64,000 nt of DNA from Cyclina sinensis. Lineage: Eukaryota; Mollusca; Bivalvia; Venerida; Veneridae. Where the stretch lies: assembly GCA_012932295.1 (NCBI GenBank), contig JAAONU010000002.1, positions 20,243,770-20,307,769 of the forward strand, in the 5' to 3' direction. Within the stretch, counting starts at the first letter, position 1. Every line of letters begins with the position of its first letter. The position numbers and the translations under genes were made by a program. Positions 45,545-56,208 of this stretch are shown one piece after another. The notes under the pieces were generated by a model, which saw only the letters and a list, made by a program, of their open reading frames with translations, ran no database searches and was not told the origin of the DNA.

Positions 45545-46149
45545 AATACATTATAGATCTAGATCCTAGATGATTATGATTTATATCTGAATAAAGATTT
45601 TGATGGACAAGGTGTAGCAATATACGTGAAAAATACCTTAAATCCACAGAGTAACAGAAGTAATAGTTAGTTTAGAGTTTAATTAATCAATTTGGTGCCA
45701 AATTAAATTTATATGTAGATCTAATGATTCCCTTTTGATAGGATGTATTTATAGTGATATAGAGAATATGTATAAACTAAACAGCCTTCTAAATGAAATG
45801 GTTATGAAAGACTTTTCTCATATCTTATTAGTAGGAGATTTCAATTGTAAGGGAATTAATTGGGAACTTGATATGTCCCACAGTAGTGATATGTAATCAT
45901 GTAGATACTATATTTTTAGAAACTATTAAAGATTTGTTTTAATTCCAACATGTAAAGTCTCCAACGAGAATATGAGAAGGATCAAGTCCGTCAGTCCTTG
46001 ATTGATATTTACAATCGAAAAAGATATGATAGATATGATAGAATATGATGCTAGTTTAGGCAAAAGTGACCGTCTCGTGCTCAAATTTGAGTATCAATGT
46101 TATGTTCAGCATAAAGAAAGTAGCATACAAAAATTCAACTATAATGAGG
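45545..46149 (+). pseudogene. LINE K copy 2: endonuclease domain, second part
   Basis: 'DYDLYLNKDFDGQGVAIYVKNT', 'IGCIYSDIENMYKLNSLLNEMV', 'HILLVGDFNCKGINWE' (GDFN metal-binding block) and 'YDASLGKSDRLVLKFEYQC', aligning with the endonuclease S-D-H block but with Arg where His is usual. Several stops (e.g. near 45660 and 45893) and frameshifts. The last codons AAT GAG G join to GT GAC TAT at 56209 when the 10-kb insert is removed. Confidence 0.75.
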
Positions 46150-46225
46150 CATGCCAAGAAATCCCTACCGCTTTTTCATTTTATAGAGAAACTCTCCAGG
46201 TACACACTTCAGTAGCATATAGCGA

Positions 46226-48090
46226 CATAATGATGCAGAACCGGAGGGGACTATAGGTTTACCCTCCGTCTGTCAGTCCTTCCGTCCGTCAGTCCTTCCG
46301 TCTGTCAGTCAGTCTGTCCGTCCGTCACAAAAACTAGATCCCGTGATAACACAAAAAAAAATGAAAATATTTTAATGAAACTTGAAATATGGGTAGATGG
46401 CAGTCTAGAGATTCTGCACGTCTTTTTTTTTCTTCATATGTTGAAAATTTTGGTTGCTATAGCAACAAATATACTTAAAATATGGCAAATATAACAACAT
46501 TTGTGATAACTCAAAAAGATTTAAGAATAATTCTATGAAACATAAAACATGGATAGGTGATATTATGGAAATAATGCACCTCAAGGTTCACAACTATAGC
46601 ACCAAAATTATTAGATTTATTCCCCCTTGAACTTAGAATTTTCATGAAAAAAATGTGGGTTTTTTTGTAAAATAATTTTTTGTAAAACTCAAAAAGTACT
46701 GAAAATACTTTTAGGAAACATAAAGTATGGATAGGTGACAGTATGAAGATAATGCACCTCAAGGTTCACAACTCTAGCTCAAAAATTATTAGATTTATCC
46801 CCCTTGAACTTAGAATTTTCATGAAAAAATGTGTTTTTTTATATAACTTCATTATTTCTTAATGAATCTACTTCAAACTTTAAATATTGGTTTCTTATCA
46901 TCACCCACATCATATGTGACAAGATTCATAATTCTAGCACCTAAATTGTCAGAATTATCATCCTTGAACTTTGAATTTTTTCTTCCTATGTTGAAAACTT
47001 TGGTACATTTGTCTTTCCCTAAAAACTGTATCCAGAGATCACTTTTGAAGTACTCCAACAAATTTACTGAGAATAAAGTAAAGTTGAAACTTAAGTTAAA
47101 CATAGTGATCCTGAGAAAATTTAAACATTAGGAACTAGTTTTTCATGGGTTTTCAACAGAGGTCAAGGTCAGATGATAGTTGAGATTATGTGCAACCTGT
47201 TCCAGCTACCATCCTGTGACAAGGCAGTGCGTGGTATTAGTCACCATCTGTCACAAAATTCTAGTTTTGCGACCTTCTTTAGTCCCCTACCAGTTTCACC
47301 GGAGGGAACTATAGGTTTACCCTCCTTCCGTCAGTCCATCAGTCCGCAAAAACTGGATCCCGAGATAACGCATAAAGTACTGAAAATATTTTCATGAAAC
47401 TTGATATATGGATAGATGGCAGTATGGAGATTATACACGTCTTTTTTTTCTTCCTATGTTGAAAAATCTGGTTGCTATGGCAACAAATAGACTTAAAATA
47501 TGGCAAATTAAGCAATATTTGTGATAACTCAAAAAGTACTTCAAATATTTTTATGAAACTTGAAATATGGATAAATGGCAGTATGGAGAATATCCACTTC
47601 ATTTTATTATGAACCTAAAGGAGGAACTGTCCATCTGGTTATCAGTCATTTCCTCTGAAAACTTTACCATTGGCCATATTTTCCTTACTTCTGAATGGAA
47701 TTACTTCAAACTTGGCCACAACAATACCTTGGACAAGACCATTCCAATGAAGTACATTTCTATGACCTTGACCTCTGAATGACCTTGACCTTTAAAGTTT
47801 TCTTGTCCAAAAACTATAAGTTTGGCCATAATTTCCTTATTTCTGAACAGAATTACTTCAAACTTGGTCACAACAACCCCTCCGATAAGACCTTTTCAAC
47901 AACATATATTTCTGTGACCTAAACCTCTAAATGACCTTGACCTATGACGTTTTCTTCTTTGATGATACTTTGTACATTGATAGAGGATCATATGGAGATT
48001 ATGCATGTCTCAGACAAATTCTTTAGTCAGTTTCCACATATGGGTTGGAGTTAGGGAGATGGACATTGCACTGGTAGGGGACTGTTGCTT
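46226..48090 (+). repeat. Family D repeats, two head-to-tail copies
   Basis: 'accggaggggactataggtttaccctcc' at about 46238 and 'accggagggaactataggtttaccctcc' at about 47297 each start a block with '(tc)cgtcagtcc' runs, then 'aaaactggatcccgagataac' and units containing 'gaaacttgaaatatggataga' and 'atggagattatgcacgtc'. The second begins with a hairpin 'tagtcccctaccag..accggagggaacta'. Later units bear 'tgaccttgacctttaaagt'. It closes near 48078 at 'ctggtaggggactg'. Positions 48091-48632 hold nothing recognised. Confidence 0.6.
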
Positions 48091-48665
48091 TGTCTCTGAC
48101 AAGGGTACTGGTTTTGTTTCTTTTCAAATAAGAGATTGCTTTATGAACTTCGTCAATGCTAATAACAGTCAAGTTGATCAATGTTACTCTGTCATTCAAC
48201 GTTACTCTGTCATCGCGAGGGCTCATTAAATAAGTAAGTGGAAGTACTTAATAAATTTTTAATATCAAAGTCATCAGTTTTAATGTCTGAACAGATATTT
48301 TTAGATTTTTGAAATTCATGAAAAAGATTAAAGTTGAACTGACATTTGAAAGCAGCAATGCAGTTCTTTCCTCGGGACATTGACACTGAAAACCATAAAG
48401 AAAACAATTGTGTATTATAAACTTCTTCACATCTCTCTATCTACATAATTTCATTTTCTCTTCCCATTCACTGTAACGCTTTGGAAGATTTTTTCATTCA
48501 AAATAATTAATCTCTCAATTGCAATGCACTGAATGAAGTTGACCCCAGAATTTCGGTCAATGTTAATGGGTTAACGGGTTCATGTGTAGCTGATAAGCCA
48601 TATTGTGTAAAAATGAAAAGTGGCAAAATCAAGGGGGATTCTTTTACATCATACAACTTCCGCTC

Positions 48666-48703
48666 TCAAATGAGATGCGCGCCGAGCGTGACCGTTATAA
48701 TCA
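48666..48703 (+). repeat. DIRS left inverted terminal repeat
   Basis: Starts TCAAATGAGATGCGCGCCGA and ends ATAATCA. It matches 56082-56119 perfectly as reverse complement over 38 bp. The sequence outside it (ggggattcttttacatcat..) recurs inverted in the internal complementary region. Confidence 0.9.
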
Positions 48704-49010
48704 ATGCGCTTCTAAGTTTTTGAGCAGGTCGGACGTGGTTCGACAGCTCTGATAAACTATACGTGACCGTGTATAGATTTTATCAGTACAGTATAGTGTA
48801 CTATATTCTTATACGGCGAGGCTGTATTCCTATTTCTATATATCTAATTGAGTAAACATTATAATAACCGACTTTATATTTTTTCACCCTGACGTGGTTA
48901 GGGCTCTTTATAAAATATAAGAAAATATTTTGTCTTTAGAAACAATTCTAACACTTACCGGAAATAATAAACACGTGTGAGTGTGTTTCCGGTTTTCACT
49001 TTACGTTGAA

Positions 49011-50173
49011 ATGGCAGATGCTATGATTCAACTTTCTTCTTCTACGAAAGGGAAAAAGCCTGAACTAAATGTTAATTCTTCTGCTGAAAAAGAAAATGAA
49101 GGGAAGACACACACCGGCGCGGCTGGTTCTAAAACAAAATCTGTTCCACAAAAGTCAAGTACCAAGACCCCTTCCGTTTCAACTGTTCAACTTCGTCAAG
49201 TTCATCTGTCTCCGTTCAGAACATTAATAAGGAGGTACTCCTTGTATTAAAGGACTTGAATGAAAATGTGAATAGCCAAAACAAAAGAATTGAGAAACAG
49301 GATGAAAGAATTGAACAAATTTCACAGAAGTTAGAATCCTGGTTTGATGACTCGGGGGAAGGATACGATGATTACCAGTATGACTGTGAGTATAGTGTCC
49401 ATGATGATGAATCTGAAATTTCTTGTAACCAGCCTGATAAAGATGCCTCATCTGAACCTGCCCCTAAAAAACAAAAGACAAGTGAGAACTCTATATTTAA
49501 GTCTTTGGGGGAGAAGTTTCTGCAGGTTGAAACTGTTGATAATGAGGTGAATGATGATTTGGCAAATTTTGTCAACACTGCATTCAGGTCTGGTATTTCA
49601 GAGGAGAAACAAGTTGATTTGATCAAAGAAATTCACAGATCCAGTAACTGTGAGTCACTTGTGAAAACACGAGTTAACCAGGGTATATGGCGTTTGTTGA
49701 AGTCAAATACACAAACTGATGATGCTAAATTACAGTCAATTCAAACTTACCTTGTAAAAGCTTCTACCAATGTAACTAAGCTTTTAGATAAACATGGTGA
49801 ATCTTTTGATTCTCAGGATGTTGAATGAGTTTCTAATGCCATAGCGCTGTTAAGTCATGCAAATAAAATGATTAATAACAGACGTAAAGAAATGCACAGA
49901 GCTGATCTAGATCCAAAGTATCATTATTTAGCATCTTCATCATTACCATATAGTGATCTTTTGTATGGAGAGGACTGTGATGTGAACAAAAATGTTCGTG
50001 AAATAAATGACATGAACAGGATTGGCCGTAACGTAGGTAGAGGTAGAGGCTCCACCAACTTTAGAGGCCGTCGTCCTTTCCCCAGAGGAGGCAGAATCCG
50101 TGGTAGAGGAAGGCCAATGACTGACAATCAGAATGTGTCAAAAAAACAGAAAATGGCGTACAAGAAGAATTAG
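49011..50173 (+). pseudogene. DIRS gag-like ORF
   Basis: From ATG 49011, Ser/Lys-rich for about 65 codons, then a frameshift near 49215. A coiled-coil-like 'NSQNKRIEKQDERIEQISQK' and an acidic stretch ('DDSGEGYDDYQYDCEY') follow, then a helical middle with 'DPKYHYLASSSLPYSDLLYGED'. The Arg/Gly-rich end contains 'GRGRGSTNFRGRR' and 'RGGRIRGRGRP', suited to nucleic-acid binding. A TGA at 49826-49828 interrupts the frame. No zinc knuckle is present, as in DIRS gag proteins generally. It ends two bases before the RT ORF begins. Confidence 0.75.
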
Positions 50174-50175
50174 AG

Positions 50176-52194
50176 GTGAGTGAATTTCAGGCAGGTAGAT
50201 TAAAAGACTATGTCAAAAATTGGAGAAAAATAACTTCAGACAAGGCAATTCTTGATATTGTACAACACTGCCATATTGAATTCATGCCGAATACTAACCC
50301 TGTAAATTCTTTCTGCAATAGGTTTTGTTTTTCTCAAAAAGATAAAGAAATTATTGACCAAGAAATACAAAAATTGTTAAAAATGAAGGTCATTATTGAA
50401 GTTGAACACCATCCCAACGAGTTTATTTCTCCAATTTTTGTCATACCAAAACCAAATGGTGAATACAGAATGATTTTAAATTTGAAAGAACTTAATAAAT
50501 CTATTGTTTATCATCATTTCAAAATGGAGACCTTTAAGTCTGCTCTAAAATTGGTACAGCCTGATACTTGGTTTGCATCTGTTGATTAACGACATGCATA
50601 TTAGCAATGGCTGTAGCAATGGCTGAAAATGACCAAGTCAAATTAAGGTTTCAGAAATCTGGAAAACTCTACCAGTATGTTTCTTTACCAAATGGTATTT
50701 CTTGTGCGCCTTTACTTTTCACAAAATTGATGAAACCTGTATATGCTTCTCTTCGTATGCTTGGACATACGAATTCTGGGTACATTGATGATTCTTTACT
50801 GATGGCGGATTCCTTTCTGAGATGTTCTCAGAATGTAACTGACACAGTAGATTTAATGACAGATGTTGGATTTATCATACACAAAACAAACTCTGTCCTC
50901 ATTCCAACAAAGAAAATTACATTTCTTGGAAATGACATTGACTCAGAGAAAATGATAGTCACCTTACCATTAGCAAAAGTACAGGGTATTGTCCAAGCAT
51001 GTGACGAATTGCATAGGAAAAAATATGCAAAAATACGTAAAGTAGCTAGGGTTTTAGGTTTGATGGTTTCTTCTTTCTCAGCAGTGGAATTTGGTCCTTT
51101 GTATTATAGAGATATAGAGAGGGCCAAAATTCAGGCACTAAAAAAAGAACGAGGTAACTATGATAAGGTCATGTTGATTTCTGATGAGGTCAAATCACAG
51201 CTGAAATGGTGGATAGACAACCTACCTAGTCAAGTACGCCACATAGCACATGACAATCCTGATAAAATTATCACCTCTGACGCGAGTTCCCTCGCATGGG
51301 GAGCTGTATGTTCAGATGTTAAAATAGGAGGTAGATGGGATGATCACGAAGCTAGAAATCACATCAATTATCTGGAATTGCTTGCAGCCTTTTTAGGTAT
51401 TAAGTCTTTCTGCAAGTTTTCATCAGATATCCATATTCAGATACAATCTGATAACTCTTGTGTTGTTGCCTATATTAATAATATGGGGGGCTGTAGATCT
51501 TTCTTATGTGACGGACTTGCTAGGTCAATGGTGTATTGAAAAGGATATGTGGTTATCAGCTACTTATGTTCCAGGTATAGAAAATGAAGCTGATCTTAGC
51601 TCACGTGTATTTAATGAAAACATTGAGTGGAAACTTGATACAGATATTTTCACCAAAATTTCTGTTTTGTTCGGTAAACCAGAAATAGATATGTTTGTCA
51701 CAAGAATGAATACACAGTTAACAAAATTTGTATCGTGGAAACCAGATCCAGATGTAGTAGCTATTGTTGCGTTTTCATTAAGTTGGAAAAATACATACAT
51801 ATATGCTTTTCCTCCTTTCAGTTTGATGGGAAGAGTGTTGCAGAAAATTCGCCAAGACATGGCAGAGGTACTGTTGATAGCCCCGCTTTGGGTAACACAA
51901 AACTGGTTTACTGCTGCACTAGAGATGTTGATAGAGCCGCCACTCATAATCAAAGTACAAGAGACTACTCTAACTATTCCACAGTCATGGAAAGTTCATC
52001 CTCTGTCAAACAAGTTACATCTCATGGTATGTCGTATATCAGGCAATCCTTCAAAAGCAACTTTTCAGAGCAGTCTACCGATATCATTATGGCATCATGG
52101 AGGAAGTCCACTAAAAAGCAATATTCCACGTATATTAACAAATGGATTTCGTTCTGTCATAAAGGGCAGGTGGATTATTTTCAAACCACTATAA
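50176..52194 (+). pseudogene. DIRS reverse transcriptase-RNase H
   Basis: The RT start has 'HPNEFISPIFVIPKPNGEYRMILNLKELN' and 'FASVD' (first catalytic Asp block), then a TAA at 50587 and a frameshift just after it. The second stretch holds 'LPNGISCAPLLFTKLM' and 'GYIDDSLLMA' (YIDD), thumb, and RNase H blocks 'ITSDASSLAWGAV', 'NYLELLAAFLGI' and 'IQSDNSCVVAYINNMGG'. A frameshift near 51490 is followed by the DIRS-specific C-terminal segment with 'PGIENEADLSSR' and 'PEIDMFVTRMNTQLTKFVSWKPDPD'. Catalytic residues are intact; the breaks alone inactivate it. Confidence 0.85.
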
Positions 52195-52991
52195 ATACTG
52201 TGATTGAATTTTTGACTGAACTTTTTTAACAAGGTTACAGTTATGAAACCATCAATACAGCCCGTAGTACTCTTTCCTCTTTATGTGTTGTCCATGACAG
52301 ATTTACAGTTGGATCTCATCCACTAGTGGTGAAGTTTATGACTGGGGTATTTAATTTACGCCCAACACGCCCTAGATACACAGATACTTGGGATGTTGGT
52401 ACAGTTTTATGTTACCTGAAGCGATTATCACCAGAGACAGATATTTCTTTGAAATGGTTGACTTTTAAATTGCCAATGCTGGTAGCATTGACTAGAGCAA
52501 GTCGTTCTAGTTCTATAAGTTTGTTAACTCTTGAAAACTGTCACAAAGATGCAGATATGTTTACATTTTATTATTGTGGGTTATTGAAACAGAATAAACG
52601 TGGTAGACTGAACCCAGTTGTAACATTTAAAAAGTATACTCCAGACAGGAGAATATGTGTGTACAGTGTTTTAGAATAATACATTCAAAGAACTGAGCTT
52701 TTACGTGGAAGTGAAAAGAGATTGTTCATCAGTTATATGAAACCTTACAGAGCAGTAACTTCTTCAACAATTAGTAGATGGTTAAAAACAGTTATGTTCA
52801 ATGCAGGAATAAATACAACAAAATCTAAATCCCATAGCATTCGCAGTGCAACAGTTTCTAAGGCCAAGCTATGTGATGTGCCAATAACAGACATTATGCG
52901 AGTTGCAGGGTGGTCTTGTGACAGAACTTTTGCAGAGTATTATGACAAGCCTATCCATACTGACAGTTTTGACACTGTTGTACTAAAATGA
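51987..52991 (+). pseudogene. DIRS tyrosine recombinase
   Basis: It overlaps the end of the RT-RH ORF in another frame, as in other DIRS elements. Core-binding part 'MASWRKSTKKQYSTYINKWISFC'; catalytic part with 'LVALTRASRSSSISLL' (box I Arg), 'KSHSIRSATVSKA' (H-x-x-R) and 'VAGWSCDRTFAEYYDKPI' (Trp and Tyr nucleophile). One frame throughout, with two TAA stops at 52227-52229 and 52677-52679. No methyltransferase domain is seen between RT and recombinase. Confidence 0.85.
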
Positions 52992-53017
52992 GAAACCTAC
53001 AGTACAGTAATTTTTAT

Positions 53018-55675
53018 TAGCTCGACTTTTTTTGAAAAAAAAATCGAGTTATTGTCATAGTCATGGTGTCGTTGCCGTTGCCGTTGCTGTTCCCGTCCGA
53101 AAACTTTAACATTGATCATAATTTTTTTATTCCTTAATGGATTATCTTCATACTTGGACACAACAACCCTTTGGACAAGACCTTCAAGATGACCAGACTA
53201 AACTTGACCTTGACTCTTAAATGACCTTCATATTCAAGGTCAAAATATTGAATTTTGCTAAAATTGGCCATAACTTTATTATTAGTAGGTGGTTTCTCTT
53301 CATTCTTGGACACAACAACCCTTTGGAGAAGACCTTCAAGCTGACCAGACTAAACTTGACCTTGACTCATAAATGACCTTCATATTCAAGGTCAAAATAT
53401 TGAATTTTGCTAAAATTGGCCATAACTTTATTATTAATAGGTCGATTCTCTCTATGCTTGGACACAACAACCCTTTGGACAAGACCTTCAAGCTGACCAG
53501 ACTAAACTTGACCTTGACTCATAAATGACCTTCACCTTCAAGGTCAAATTATTGAATTTTGCTAAAATTGACCATAACATTAGTATTTATTAGTTGGATT
53601 TGATTTATACTTGGACAAACACCACTTATGACAAAACCGACATGTTGAATAACTCAGATTTGACCAGATGATTGAATTTTGCTTAAATTGTCATAACTTT
53701 CTCATTTATTTATAGATTTAATTCAAACTTGGACTTAACAACAGTTGTGACAAATCCGACATTATGATTATTTCAAGTTTGACCTTCACCTTTAAATGAC
53801 CTTGACCGTCAAGGTCAAATCATTGAATTTTGTTAAAACTGGCCATAATTATGTAATTTATGGTTGGATTTGAATCAGACTTAGATGAAACAACATTTTC
53901 GTTTTGATGTCTCGCATGACCTATATTTTTGACCTACTGACCTACTTTTTTGCTTTAAAGCTACGCCAATGAAATTTGGACCGTGTGCACAGTTTTTCAT
54001 TTCGAATTCAAAAATGTCATTGCATGACCTATATTTCTGACCTACTGACCTACTTTTTGTTTTTTGTAGCTATGGCAATGAAATTTGGACCATGTACACA
54101 GTTTTTTGTTCCACTTTCAAAAACGTCATAGCATGACCTATATTTTTGACCTACTGACCTATTTTTTTGTTTTTTAGCTACAGCAATGAAATTTGGACTG
54201 TGTGCACAGTTTTTCTTTCTGATTTCAAAAATGTCATAGCATGACCTTTATGTATGACCTACTGACCTACTTTTTGTTTTTGGAGCTATGGGAATGAAAT
54301 TTGGACCATGTACACAGTTTTTATTCCGATTTCAAAAACGTCATAGCATGACCTATATTTTTGACCTACTGACCTCCTTCTTTGTTTTTTAGCTACAGCA
54401 ATGAAATTTGGACCGTGTGCACAGTTTTTCATCTCGATCTCAAAAATGTCATAGCATGACCTATAATTTTGACCTACTGACCTATTTCTTTGTTTTTTAG
54501 CTACAGCAATGAAATTTGGACCGTGTGCACAGTGTTTCGTTTCAATTTAAAAAATGTCATGGCATGACCTATATTTTTGACCTACTGACCTACTTTTTGT
54601 TTTTGGAGTTATGGCAATGAAATTTTGACCATGTACACAGTTTTTTGTTCCGATTTCAAAAACGTCATAGCATTACCTATATTTTTGACCTACTGACCTA
54701 CTTTTTTTTTTTAGCTACAGCAATGAAATTTGGACCGTGTGCGCAGTTTTTCGTTCCGATTTCAAAAATGTCATCGCATGACCAATATTTTTGACCTACT
54801 GACCATCTTTTTTTGTTTTTGGAGCTTTGGCAATTAAATTTGGACCATGTATAGAATTTTTGTTCAGATTTCAAAAACGTCATAGCATGACCTATATTTT
54901 TGACCTACTGACCTACTTTTTTGTTTTAAAGCTACGGCAATGAAATTTGGACTGTGTGTACAGCTTTTCGTTCGGATTTCAAAAATGAAATCTCATGACC
55001 TATATTTTGACCTACTGACCTTTTTGTTTTTGGAGCTATGGCAATGAAATTGCATTGGTCCATTTCTGTGATATGCATCATTACATTCATAAAAATTTCT
55101 TTCATCTTTGAACCCAGGTGAGTGCTTTAGGGCCTTTGGCCCTCTTGTTTATTAATACTTGGACAAAACAAGGCTTATGACAAAACCTACATGTTAAATT
55201 ATTCAAGTATGACCTTAACCTTTAAATGACCTTTACAGTCAAATTTCTAATTATTGCATTTTGCTAAAATAGCCAAACTTCTGGTTTTATGGACGGATTT
55301 GATCTATACAGGGACAAAACAACACTTAGAATAAAAGAAATGTGTTAAACAATTCAAGCATTACCTTGACCTTTAAATGATCTTGACATTACTTAACTTG
55401 GCTATATCTTTGTTGTTAATGAATGTAGTGTCTTCATGATTGGACATAACTACTTTTTAGACAATACCTCCAGAGAAGGTTAAACTGAACTTGACCTAGA
55501 CCTTTAAGGTCAAATTTCTGAATGTTGCTAAAATTGGCCTTAACTTTGTTATGTATAATTATATTTCCAAATGATGTTTCATTTGAAATCCCTTCACCAC
55601 AATGTGCTTCCTCTGATGTTTTTCTTTGGAAATAGAAAAAAGTCGAGCGTGGCCCCCGCTTGCGGTGGCTCTTGT
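53018..55675 (-). mobile_element. Helitron-like non-autonomous element, family E, inside the DIRS element
   Basis: Read on the minus strand it begins 'acaagagccaccgcaagcgg' (stem around CCGC/GCGG), continues 'gggccacgctcgac', and ends with a hairpin 'ctcgatttttttttcaaaaaaagtcgag' followed by 'ctaa'. The core has units of about 152 bp ('ggaca' at 53156, 53308 and 53460) with 'aaatgaccttcatattcaaggtcaaa' and 'ttggacacaacaacccttt'. A further element lies at about 53900-55148. Confidence 0.7.
53900..55148 (-). repeat. Nested 109-bp-unit array with a family A-like head
   Basis: Its minus-strand head is 'acaagagggccaaaggccct' (stem AGGGCC/GGCCCT) followed by 'aaagcactcacctg'. The core unit carries 'gcatgacctatatttttgacctactgacctac' and 'caatgaaatttggaccgtgtgcacag', with 'ttgga' marks at 53978, 54087 and 54196 (109 bp) and alternating 'gtgtgcac'/'atgtacac' variants, so the higher-order step is 218 bp. 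No tail hairpin is visible at the left boundary, so it may be truncated. Confidence 0.65.
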
Positions 55676-55765
55676 TTAAATTATTTTGTTATCAAAGTCA
55701 CATGGTGTGACACCTCAGAGATCTTGACTTATTTCTCAACGAAAAGGTTTGTCTTTGCTTTGAAG

Positions 55766-55886
55766 TCTCATTTGAGAACGGAAGTTGTATGACGTAAAAG
55801 AATCCCCAAAACAAACAAGACTTACCTGGAAGTTGATGTTTGGTTGTGATTCTTTGTAGTCATATAACAACTGGAGGGATCAAATG
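55766..55886. repeat. DIRS internal complementary region
   Basis: The first part ('tctcatttgaga.cggaagttgtatga.gtaaaagaatcccc') is the reverse complement of the left end at 48634-48675. The second part ('aaacaaacaagacttacctggaagttgatg...gagggatcaaatg') is the reverse complement of 56114-56192. This juxtaposition of both ends is the template for closing the DIRS circle. A near-perfect 85-bp inverted pair with 200 bp between results. Confidence 0.9.
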
Positions 55887-56081
55887 CCCACCCATCGGTA
55901 TTGACCCTCCCTAAACCATTGTTTACTGTTTTTCTGTGTGTATTTTCACTTAAAAACATACGAAATATGACATCATATGTTGATGATACATGTACATATT
56001 AATTGTATTAATTTTCATAAGTTTATAAGATGAAACATTTGATCTTATGAACGACAACACTTTTTGTGAAGCTTTCAATAC

Positions 56082-56119
56082 TGATTATAACGGTCACGCT
56101 CGGCGCGCATCTCATTTGA
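56082..56119 (-). repeat. DIRS right inverted terminal repeat
   Basis: Perfect inverted partner of 48666-48703 (starts TGATTATAACGGTCACGCTC). The outer right end, 56120-56195, is unique to this side and recurs inverted in the internal complementary region. Confidence 0.9.
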
Positions 56120-56208
56120 TCCCTCCAGTTGTTATATGACTACAAAGAATCACAACCAAACATCAACTTCCAGGTAAGTCTTGTTTGTTTGGGGGATTTC
56201 TTGGCATG

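Larger units (their letters stand above)
48633..56195 (+). mobile_element. DIRS-type tyrosine-recombinase retrotransposon, inactivated
   Basis: ORF order gag, RT-RNase H, tyrosine recombinase (overlapping the RT-RH end). Inverted terminal repeat of 38 bp (48666-48703 and 56082-56119), and an internal complementary region at 55766-55886 made of the reverse complement of the left end joined to that of the right end. This is the DIRS layout. A family E element (53018-55675) is inserted between the recombinase and the internal complementary region, so the element itself is about 4.9 kb. All three ORFs carry lesions. Confidence 0.85.
46150..56208. mobile_element. 10-kb segment bounded by a perfect 16-bp inverted repeat, inside LINE K copy 2
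   Basis: CATGCCAAGAAATCCC begins at 46150 and its exact reverse complement ends at 56208. The LINE reading frame resumes as N-E-G-D-Y on removal, and no target duplication is needed. The contents are family D repeats (46226-48090), about 540 bp of unassigned DNA, and a DIRS element (48633-56195) whose right end lies only a dozen bases from the right inverted repeat. Whether the repeat belongs to a separate transposon or arose during DIRS insertion is unclear. Confidence 0.6.

Noticed and set aside
46002..46256. Independent small gene of 84 codons
   Set aside because: The first 49 codons are the end of the LINE endonuclease and the rest is read-through into the inserted segment.
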